A stretch of DNA of 5,155 nucleotides from assembly GCA_913050305.1 (NCBI GenBank), contig CAJXAS010000122.1, positions 1 through 5,155 of the forward strand, given 5' to 3'. Below the pieces are notes generated by a model. The model saw only the letters and a program-made list of their open reading frames with translations. It searched no databases and was not told the origin of the DNA. How positions within the stretch are numbered: position 1 is the first letter of the stretch; every line of letters begins with the position of its first letter. Below are positions 1 through 5,070 of this stretch, in pieces. Both the position numbers and the translations under genes were made by a program. This stretch comes from an uncultured Polaribacter sp. (GTDB lineage Bacteria > Bacteroidota > Bacteroidia > Flavobacteriales > Flavobacteriaceae).

Positions 1-528
1 GATGATTTAAAAGATGGTGGTTCTATTATTTGGGCAGAAACTGTAGATGCAATTCGCAGAGCAAACCCGACGACAACTTTAGAGACTTTAATTCCAGATT
101 TTCAAGGAAACACAAAACAGATTGATCGCGTAATAGCTGTGCACCCAGAAGTAGTTTCTCATAACATGGAAACTGTAAGAAGATTGACACGTGAGGTTAG
201 AATTCAAGCAAAATACGATAGAAGTTTAGGCGTTTTAAAATACCTAAAAGAAAACGGAATGAGAACTAAAACGGGTTTGATGCTAGGTTTGGGAGAGACA
301 GAAGAAGAAGTGCTGCAGACAATGCAAGATTTACGTGAAGTAAATTGCGATATCATTACAATTGGGCAATATTTACAGCCCTCTAAAAAACATTTACCTT
401 TGAAGGAATTTGTAACACCAGAACAGTTTAAAAAATATGAAACCTTAGGCTTGGAAATGGGCTTTATGTATGTAGAAAGCGGACCATTAGTAAGATCTTC
501 TTATAAAGCACATAAACACGCAAAGTAG
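1..528 (+). CDS. lipA: Lipoyl synthase (LipA), C-terminal part, 5' end cut by window edge
   Basis: Radical SAM enzyme that inserts two sulfur atoms into octanoyl groups carried on lipoyl-dependent proteins (E2 subunits of 2-oxoacid dehydrogenases, glycine cleavage H protein), in the cytoplasm. The reading frame is open from base 1 and gives 175 residues; roughly the first 115 residues, with the N-terminal auxiliary-cluster cysteines and the radical SAM CxxxCxxC motif, lie outside the window. Visible family blocks are DDLKDGG at the start, ETLIPDFQG (residues 28-36), SHNMETV (53-59), TGLMLGLGETEEEV (91-104), IGQYLQPS (121-128) with HLP just after it, and GPLVRSSY (161-168). The RSSY motif supplies the serine ligand of the auxiliary iron-sulfur cluster, so the end is intact. 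A GTG at 139 is internal and is not the start. A strong terminator follows 32 bp after the stop, so lipA is the last gene of its transcript. Confidence 0.97.
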   Translation, partial: DDLKDGGSIIWAETVDAIRRANPTTTLETLIPDFQGNTKQIDRVIAVHPEVVSHNMETVRRLTREVRIQAKYDRSLGVLKYLKENGMRTKTGLMLGLGETEEEVLQTMQDLREVNCDIITIGQYLQPSKKHLPLKEFVTPEQFKKYETLGLEMGFMYVESGPLVRSSYKAHKHAK

Positions 529-560
529 TCTACTTTTTAATAAATATACACCACTAAAGT

Positions 561-598
561 AAAAACGATGTTCTAAAGAGCATCGTTTTTATTGTTTA
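561..598 (+). terminator. Rho-independent terminator of lipA
   Basis: A 10-bp perfect stem, AAAAACGATG (561-570) with CATCGTTTTT (581-590), closes over a 10-nt loop that can add three further pairs (T-G, T-A, C-G) around a TAAA tetraloop. The T-run continues as ATTGTTT. It lies 32 bp past the lipA stop. The A-run on the 5' side means it could also work on the minus strand. Confidence 0.85.
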
Positions 599-645
599 TA
601 GTATAAAAATTACTTAAAATAAATACTTTTTAAAAAATAATTAAG

Positions 646-663
646 TTTGGCATAATGCTTGAT
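646..663 (+). promoter_or_regulatory. Possible sigma54-type (-24/-12) promoter
   Basis: TTTGGCATAATGCTTGAT reads as TGGCAT-N5-TTGA, against the sigma54 consensus TGGCAC-N5-TTGC. The GG at 649-650 and the 10-base spacing to the -12 dinucleotide are kept; the -12 position is GA instead of GC. Transcription would start near 673-675 and run about 75 nt to the hairpin at 719-750, with no open reading frame between. An alternative reading is a housekeeping-type promoter using the same TTTG (646-649) and TATAAT at 666-671, with a 16-bp spacer. Either way the site points to a short transcript. This is inference from motif and position only. Confidence 0.25.
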
Positions 664-718
664 GTTATAATTATTAGAGACCTAGTAAACCTCTTTTCAT
701 TGTTAGAATTAGTTAGTT

Positions 719-750
719 AAAAAAACCATCTCGTTTGAGATGGTTTTTTT
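719..750 (-). terminator. Strong hairpin terminator, probably bidirectional
   Basis: A 14-bp perfect stem (719-732 with 737-750; core CCATCTC/GAGATGG) with a GTTT loop, flanked by A7 and T7, so it looks like an intrinsic terminator from both strands. On the minus strand it follows the stop of the PLP enzyme (799) by about 50 bp and is that gene's likely end. On the plus strand the only upstream gene, lipA, already has its own terminator at 561-598. That leaves either read-through protection or an independent short transcript starting near 674. Confidence 0.85.
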
Positions 751-798
751 ATTTTCTAAATATATTTAAATTTCCCGTTTTTTTATTTCTTTAACTAT

Positions 799-1791
799 TT
801 ATTCAATAAAACCTTGTGCTTTCATCCATTCATCATTAAACATTTTACCAACATAACGACTTCCATGATCATGAAATAAAACAACCACCACATCATCTTT
901 TGTGAAATGTTCTTTTAATTGCAACAAACCTTTTATTGCGGCCCCCGCAGAATTTCCTAAAAACATCCCTTCTTCTTTAGCCAAGCGCTGGGTATAAACT
1001 GCAGCATCCTTATCGGTTACTTTAGTAAAACCATCTATAACTCCAAAATTTACGTTTAATGGTAAAATATCTTCTCCAATACCTTCTGTTATGTATGGGT
1101 AAATTTCTTTTTCATCAAAAATACCGGTTTCGTGATATTTTTTGAAAACAGAGCCATACGTATCAATTCCCCAGATTTTAACAGTAGTACCTGCTTCTTT
1201 TGCCATCATTTTTAAATAAGTACCAACACCAGAAATAGTTCCTCCAGTTCCTACTCCAACAACAAAATGGGTGATTTTCCCAGCTGTTTGTTCCCAGATT
1301 TCTGGACCTGTACTTAAAAAATGTGCTTTACAATTACTAGGGTTATCATATTGGTTAACGTACCAAGAATTAGGCGTTTCTTCTCCTAAACGCTTAGAAA
1401 CTGAATAATAAGAACGGGGATCATCTGGCTCTACATCTGTAGGACAAACCACAACTTCTGCACCAACTGCTCTTAAAATATCTATCTTTTCTTTAGATTG
1501 TTTGTCTGCCATTACAAAAATACACTTGTACCCTTTTATAACCGCAGCCAAAGCCAGACCCATGCCTGTGTTACCAGAAGTTCCTTCTATAATGGTACCT
1601 CCAGGTTTTAAACGCCCATCTGCTTCAGCATCTTTTATCATCTGCAAAGCCATTCTATCTTTTACCGAGTTCCCTGGATTAAATGTCTCGTATTTAGAAA
1701 GCACTAAACATGGCAATTCTTTTGTTAAAACATTCAATTTAACTAAAGGAGTGTTCCCAATAGTTTCTAATATATTTTCTGCGTATTTCAT
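799..1791 (-). CDS. PLP-dependent cysteine synthase / cystathionine beta-synthase-like enzyme (catalytic core only)
   Basis: Cytoplasmic fold-type II PLP enzyme of sulfur amino-acid metabolism. It catalyses beta-replacement on serine or an activated serine, giving cystathionine with homocysteine or cysteine with sulfide. It is 330 aa with the whole catalytic core: NPGNSVKDR with the Schiff-base lysine K44, the substrate loop TSGNTG (71-76), the PLP-phosphate loop GVGTGGT (179-185), EGIGED (236-241) and GNSAG (279-283), whose serine should contact the PLP pyridine nitrogen. PNSWYVNQYDNPSN (140-153), the EGIG block and the C-terminal DEWMKAQGF resemble cystathionine beta-synthase more than CysK. 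The N-terminal heme domain and C-terminal CBS (Bateman) domains of animal CBS are absent. The ATG at 1791 puts the usual N-terminus (ILETIGNTPLVKL) at the right distance. It is transcribed alone, with a promoter box 18 bp upstream and a hairpin downstream. Substrate choice (CBS-like versus CysK/CysM-like) cannot be settled by reading. Confidence 0.92.
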   Translation of the reverse strand: MKYAENILETIGNTPLVKLNVLTKELPCLVLSKYETFNPGNSVKDRMALQMIKDAEADGRLKPGGTIIEGTSGNTGMGLALAAVIKGYKCIFVMADKQSKEKIDILRAVGAEVVVCPTDVEPDDPRSYYSVSKRLGEETPNSWYVNQYDNPSNCKAHFLSTGPEIWEQTAGKITHFVVGVGTGGTISGVGTYLKMMAKEAGTTVKIWGIDTYGSVFKKYHETGIFDEKEIYPYITEGIGEDILPLNVNFGVIDGFTKVTDKDAAVYTQRLAKEEGMFLGNSAGAAIKGLLQLKEHFTKDDVVVVLFHDHGSRYVGKMFNDEWMKAQGFIE

Positions 1792-1808
1792 TGCTATAAA
1801 TTCTACGA

Positions 1809-1841
1809 CAAAGGTAAATAATTTTACGGGCGCTCCCTAAA
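1809..1841 (-). promoter_or_regulatory. Bacteroidota-type promoter of the PLP enzyme gene
   Basis: Read on the minus strand, TACCTTTG (1816-1809) matches the TAnnTTTG -7 box of Bacteroidota exactly. A TTTA (1841-1838) lies 21 bp upstream and could serve as a weak -33 element (consensus TTTG/TTG). Transcription would begin only a few bases downstream, leaving a leader of about 10 nt before the ATG at 1791. Confidence 0.55.
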
Positions 1842-1858
1842 GGTCTTGCTTTTCATTC
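1825..1858 (+). repeat. Possible degenerate copy of a Flavobacteriia GGGCG..CCC intergenic repeat
   Basis: The patch ACGGGCGCTCCCTAAAGG, followed by TCTTGCTTTTCATTC, is sharply GC-richer than its surroundings. It resembles the left part of a repeat I know from flavobacterial genomes, which begins GGGCGTTCCC, continues with GGGTCGGGCTTTTC and ends near AATCCCTAACGC. Here the middle GGGTCGGGC is eroded to GGTCTTGC, and the only hint of a right end is ATCCTAG at 1871-1877. It overlaps the -33 side of the promoter for the neighbouring enzyme gene. The identification is from memory. Confidence 0.3.
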
Positions 1859-1956
1859 TCTCTTTTTCTCATCCTAGTAAAAAAATAGTTTTTCATCAAA
1901 ATTTTACAGACCTAAAATATCACATAATATGCTGTAAGTGTAACTATAGTTTATAA

Positions 1957-1996
1957 ACAAAAAAAATAGGAAAATCCGATACTTAGACTTTCCTAT
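1957..1996 (-). terminator. Rho-independent terminator of the two-gene unit
   Basis: Read on the minus strand, ATAGGAAA and TTTCCTAT (1996-1989 with 1973-1966) form an 8-bp stem over a 15-nt loop in which two more pairs (T1975-A1987, C1976-G1986) can form. An uninterrupted T8 follows (1965-1958). It lies 20 bp after the stop of the 106-aa gene and would end the operon. Confidence 0.7.
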
Positions 1997-2016
1997 ATTT
2001 AAAACAAATCAACCCA

Positions 2017-2337
2017 TTAATCTTCTATAGAAATATGTATAGTACTCGTGATTTTAAGTGCACGTCCTCCCAGTTCCAATGAATTCAAAAATTCTTTAGC
2101 ATTAGATTTATCACTTATTAATTCTTTTATTCTAGAGTTATCAAAAACACATGTATCTTGAACATTCCCCTCTATTCTCGATAACCTTTGTAGTTTATGA
2201 AAATTTATTTTAACATCTACTACACTGTTTAAGATATTTAAAGCCTCTCTTTTCGTAAATTTACCTTCAATTAATTTCAATTGATGTAATAGCGTTTCAT
2301 TGCCTTCTTTTAATTTTTCTATAGTTGTATTATTCAA
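2017..2337 (-). CDS. Small protein of unknown function (106 aa), TTG start
   Basis: Function not recognised. It is a soluble, charged protein with no signal peptide, membrane segment or cysteine motif (a single Cys at 63). Residues 1-40 look helical (TIEKLKEGNETLLHQLKL, then a helix around REALNILNSVV). A conserved-looking centre KINFHKLQRLSR (43-54) leads to a second helical stretch, SRIKELISDKSNAKEFLNSL (68-87), and an alternating strand-like end, ALKITSTIHISIED. The block 'KINFH ... RIKEL ... L.I.S.I.I' recalls uncharacterised small proteins of Flavobacteriia, but I cannot name a family. The start is TTG at 2337: an in-frame TAA lies 24 bp upstream, no ATG or GTG lies between, and residue 1 is the only Met. 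The stop of the 93-aa gene is 33 bp upstream, so both are probably one transcript, with the terminator just downstream. Confidence 0.7.
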   Translation of the reverse strand: MNNTTIEKLKEGNETLLHQLKLIEGKFTKREALNILNSVVDVKINFHKLQRLSRIEGNVQDTCVFDNSRIKELISDKSNAKEFLNSLELGGRALKITSTIHISIED

Positions 2338-2370
2338 AGTTCGTGTATTAGTTAGTTTTTAGCAAAAATG

Positions 2371-2652
2371 CTATACCTTTTTTATTCCTGTGATTTCAAA
2401 ACCATAAACACCTTTAAATATGTCTATTGCTTCATTAAAACTTATTGCAATTGTTACCATCCTTAATTCTTCTCCTTCACTATCTTTGTAGTTAATTATG
2501 TAGTCCCCAAATTTACTAACATCAGATAAAATTAATTCCTTTATTTCTGGTATTTCAAAAAGTGTATCTAAAAATATAGTACTGTTTTTAAAAGTTTCAT
2601 TACTATTTTTCAAATAAAATGATTTGTCTATTATTTTACTTTTTAAGTTCAT
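2371..2652 (-). CDS. Small protein of unknown function (93 aa)
   Basis: Function not recognised. It starts at ATG 2652 with an A-rich leader (AACAAAGATATC) and no Shine-Dalgarno site, as usual in Bacteroidota. The protein is soluble, Cys-free and rich in Lys, Glu, Ile and Phe. Residues 1-16 are basic (NLKSKIIDKSFYLKN). A helical acidic stretch, FLDTLFEIPEIKELILSD (27-44), is followed by a strand-rich half (DYIINYKDSEGEELRMVTIAIS, about 50-71) and a C-terminal FNEAIDIFKGVYGFEITGI. There is no signal peptide and no hydrophobic helix long enough to span a membrane. It is the first gene of a two-gene unit with the 106-aa gene and is transcribed away from the LysR-type regulator. The size and pairing resemble many small two-gene modules, including toxin-antitoxin pairs, but no toxin fold or DNA-binding motif is visible, so no such function is claimed. 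Confidence 0.7.
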   Translation of the reverse strand: MNLKSKIIDKSFYLKNSNETFKNSTIFLDTLFEIPEIKELILSDVSKFGDYIINYKDSEGEELRMVTIAISFNEAIDIFKGVYGFEITGIKKV

Positions 2653-2747
2653 GATATCTTTGTTTTTAAGTTAATTCTATGCAATAACCTTATCCCTGTC
2701 TTCAGGTTGATATGTATTTAATAGTTTTGTATCCGAAATAAAATATT

Positions 2748-2779
2748 AAAGTAATTTCATAGATCTAAAAAGTAATTTC
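2748..2779. repeat. Paired direct repeats flanking a palindrome in the divergent control region
   Basis: AAAGTAATTTC occurs at 2748-2758 and again at 2769-2779, exactly 21 bp apart (two helical turns). Between them, one base from each copy, lies the perfect palindrome TAGATCTA (2760-2767). Binding of a regulator to one face of the DNA would suit this geometry. In AT-rich DNA some of it could be chance, though an 11-bp exact repeat is longer than expected over so short a stretch. Confidence 0.4.
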
Positions 2780-2787
2780 TTCTTACT
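2771..2787. promoter_or_regulatory. Candidate LysR-type operator (T-N11-A dyad)
   Basis: AGTAATTTCTTCTTACT is a dyad, AGTAA-N7-TTACT, that contains the T-N11-A spacing (T2773, A2785) recognised by LysR-type regulators. It overlaps the second copy of the AAAGTAATTTC repeat. It lies 89 bp upstream of the regulator start and about 120 bp upstream of the divergent 93-aa gene, as expected for an autoregulatory and divergent control site. The evidence is motif and position only. Confidence 0.35.
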
Positions 2788-2876
2788 AAACTCCCTTCTT
2801 AAATCTTATATAAAGAAAGTTCTTTTTTTTCATAAATTTTTATTTATATTTATAATGAATTACATAAAAATATTTA

Positions 2877-3803
2877 ATGAACTATACACTACATCAATTA
2901 GAGATTTTTAGAAAAATTGCTGAACTTCAAAGTGTTACGAAAGCTTCAGAGCACCTTTTTTTAACTCAGCCTGCAGTATCCATACAATTAAAAAATTTTC
3001 AAGCACAATTTAATTTACCTCTATTTGAGATAGTCGGCAGAAAGTTGTACATCACAGAGTTTGGTGAAGAAATTTCTGAAACTGCTTTTAAAATTTTAGA
3101 GCAAGTAGAAAATATAAAATATAAATCGGCCATTTTTGAAGGAAAAATAGCTGGTAAACTAAATATAAGTATTGTATCTACTGCAAAATACACCATGCCC
3201 TATTTCTTATCAGACTTTATTAAAACAAATGAAATGGTATCTTTAACAATAGATGTAACTAATAAAATGACGGTACTAAGAAGCCTAGAGAATAACGAAT
3301 GTGACTTTGCTATGGTCTCAACAATTCCTGAAAAACTAAACATAGATCGCATAGAGTTGATGAAAAATAAACTTTATTTTGTTGCTAATAAAGATTTTAA
3401 TCCTTCTAAAAAAAAGGTGCTTTTAAAGGATTTAAATAAATCTTTATTCATTTTTAGAGAACCTGGCTCAGCTACTCGCCTAGCTATGGAAAAATATTTG
3501 GTAAAGCATAAAATAGCAATTGAAAAAGAAATGGAACTTACTTCTAACGAAGCTGTAAAACAAGCAATTATTGCCGGTTTAGGCATTTCTATCATGCCAA
3601 TTATTGGTATAAAAAATGAATTACAAAACGGAGATCTACAAATTATTGAGATGACTGATTTTCCATTAGAAACAAATTGGAACTTAATTTGGTTAAAGTC
3701 TAAAAACCTTTCTCTAGTAGCAAAAGCTTTTAAAGAACATCTCGAGGAAAATAAAGAAAAGATTATAAAGCAACACTTTACCTGGTTTAAGAGCGTAGAA
3801 TAA
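2877..3803 (+). CDS. LysR-family transcriptional regulator
   Basis: Cytoplasmic DNA-binding regulator of 308 aa, the usual length for the family. Residues 1-62 form the winged helix-turn-helix: LHQLEIFRKIAELQSVTKAS, then LTQPAVSIQLKNFQ as the recognition helix and LPLFEIVGRKLYITEFG as the wing. A linker helix (63-88) leads to the periplasmic-binding-protein-like effector domain from about residue 93 to the end. EPGSATR (195-201) and SNEAVKQAIIAGLGISIMP (223-241) resemble the CbbR/CysB-like branch of LysR regulators, but the effector cannot be deduced. The ATG at 2877 follows an A/T-rich leader; the family's N-terminus begins at once, so no longer start is needed. The gene diverges from the two small unknown genes, its most likely target, and converges with a 4-bp gap on the permease. 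A weak -7 box (TATATTTA, 2845-2852) lies upstream. Confidence 0.95.
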   Translation: MNYTLHQLEIFRKIAELQSVTKASEHLFLTQPAVSIQLKNFQAQFNLPLFEIVGRKLYITEFGEEISETAFKILEQVENIKYKSAIFEGKIAGKLNISIVSTAKYTMPYFLSDFIKTNEMVSLTIDVTNKMTVLRSLENNECDFAMVSTIPEKLNIDRIELMKNKLYFVANKDFNPSKKKVLLKDLNKSLFIFREPGSATRLAMEKYLVKHKIAIEKEMELTSNEAVKQAIIAGLGISIMPIIGIKNELQNGDLQIIEMTDFPLETNWNLIWLKSKNLSLVAKAFKEHLEENKEKIIKQHFTWFKSVE

Positions 3804-3807
3804 TTTT

Positions 3808-5070
3808 TTAAGCGAACTTTATAGATTTAGATGGATTTATTTTAGTAATAATAAATGAAGGAATAATCAACATTAAAAAACATAAAACTAGTGTACCTAT
3901 ATTTAAAGCCAAAATTACACTTATAGAAATATGAACTGGCATAGTAGCTACGTAATACGTTTCTGGATTTAAAGTAATTATCTTAAAAAAATATTGAACG
4001 CCAATTATGGACAAACCGATAACGTTTCCCCAGAAAAGTCCTTTTAAAATAAGGTAAGAAGCATTGTATAAAAATATTTTACGAATGCTAGCATTGTGAC
4101 TTCCTAGGGCTTTTAAAATACCAATCATCTGAACGCGTTCTAAAATTAAAACCAATAAAGCAGTGATCATATTAATACCTGCAATTAAAATCATAATACC
4201 AATAATAAACCAAACATTGTTATCAAATAATTTAATCCATTCAAAAACTGTTGGATATAATTTTGTAATTGAATTTGCATTTAAAGTACCACTAATATCT
4301 CTGTAAATTTGTTCGCTTTTTTCTTCGATATCATTAAAATCATTCAATAACACTTCAAAACCGCCTACCTGGTTCTCTGTCCATTTATTCAATCGCTGTA
4401 CTTCTCTAATATCGCCAATCATCATGTTTTTATCAAACGGGGCAAAACCAGAGTTATAAATTCCGCAAATACGATACTTTCTATTGGATGGTAATTTACT
4501 TGAAGTGGTTTTTAAAAACGTAGCTGCAATTGTATCATTTAATTTTAATTGCAATCGATTCATAATTGTTTGAGACAATAAAACCTCTTTAGTTCTTGAC
4601 TGATCAAAATCTGGAAAGGCACCCGCTATTAAATACTCTTTAAAGAAAGACCAATCATAATCGCTAGATACTCCTTTGAATACAATGCCTTCAAAATCAG
4701 TATTGGTTCTTATAATCCCGCCCTTAGAAGCAAATATTTGCACATTTTTTATGCCTTCTATATTTTTAAATTCAGGATAAAAATCTTGCTCAATATTTAT
4801 GGGTGTGGTAGAAACATCAGAATTATTATTGTCGTAATTTACAATTTGGACATGCCCTTTAAAACCCGCCATTTTATCGCGAATTTTAGTCTGTAAACCA
4901 GATGCAGTTGCCACAGCAATAAGCATTATAATAATTCCTAACGCAATTGCGGTAATTGCAATTTTTATTATTGGCGATGAAATGCTATTTTTATACTTTT
5001 TACCAGCAATAATGCGTTTTGCAATAAATAACTCGTAATTCAAATTGATGATATCTTTTAAACCTTTCAA
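3808..5070 (-). CDS. ABC transporter permease, FtsX/LolC-LolE (lipoprotein-releasing) family
   Basis: Inner-membrane permease of the type that, with a LolD-like ATPase encoded elsewhere, extracts lipoproteins from the inner membrane. It is 420 aa from the first start. The order is the family's: cytoplasmic N-terminus FIAKRI (15-20), TM1 (about 33-57), a MacB-like periplasmic domain (58-285) opening with LQTKIRDKMAGFKGHVQI, TM2 (286-311), a coupling loop ERVQMIGILKALGSHNASIR (311-330), TM3 (335-362) and TM4 (380-406), ending in INPSKSIKF. The start is uncertain. No ATG is in frame after the upstream TAA; candidates are TTG at 5070 and TTG at 5043. The latter gives MNYELFIAKRI, the N-terminus I would expect from flavobacterial relatives, and leaves 4 bp to the divergent gene at 5048; the former overlaps that gene by 23 bp. 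I favour 5043. Substrate specificity (lipoprotein versus other FtsX-family role) is inferred. Confidence 0.92.
   Translation of the reverse strand: MKGLKDIINLNYELFIAKRIIAGKKYKNSISSPIIKIAITAIALGIIIMLIAVATASGLQTKIRDKMAGFKGHVQIVNYDNNNSDVSTTPINIEQDFYPEFKNIEGIKNVQIFASKGGIIRTNTDFEGIVFKGVSSDYDWSFFKEYLIAGAFPDFDQSRTKEVLLSQTIMNRLQLKLNDTIAATFLKTTSSKLPSNRKYRICGIYNSGFAPFDKNMMIGDIREVQRLNKWTENQVGGFEVLLNDFNDIEEKSEQIYRDISGTLNANSITKLYPTVFEWIKLFDNNVWFIIGIMILIAGINMITALLVLILERVQMIGILKALGSHNASIRKIFLYNASYLILKGLFWGNVIGLSIIGVQYFFKIITLNPETYYVATMPVHISISVILALNIGTLVLCFLMLIIPSFIITKINPSKSIKFA

Noticed and set aside
139..141. GTG as a start for a 129-aa LipA
   Set aside because: The frame is open from base 1 and the upstream 46 codons match LipA (DDLKDGG, ETLIPDFQG), so this is an internal valine codon.
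1502..1840. Open frame of 112 codons on the plus strand
   Set aside because: It lies antisense to the well-conserved PLP enzyme gene, has no recognisable protein content, and its far end runs over that gene's promoter; it is a shadow frame.
1904..1937. TTACAG/CTGTAA inverted repeat
   Set aside because: Six-bp arms separated by 22 bases with no T-tract and no gene that it would obviously serve; chance level.
2655..2662. TATCTTTG, a perfect TAnnTTTG box on the plus strand
   Set aside because: No TTTG element at the proper spacing (nearest is 28 bp upstream), it overlaps the leader of the divergent gene, and it would give the regulator a leader of about 200 nt.
2832..2847. ATAAAT-TTTT-ATTTAT inverted repeat upstream of the regulator
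   Set aside because: Pure A/T dyad without the T-N11-A spacing; such repeats arise often by chance in this composition.
2999..3196. Open frame of 65 codons on the minus strand
   Set aside because: Antisense to the LysR regulator's coding sequence, with no independent promoter or recognisable product.
3374..3595. Open frame of 73 codons on the minus strand
   Set aside because: Antisense to the effector domain of the LysR regulator; composition reflects the complement of that gene.
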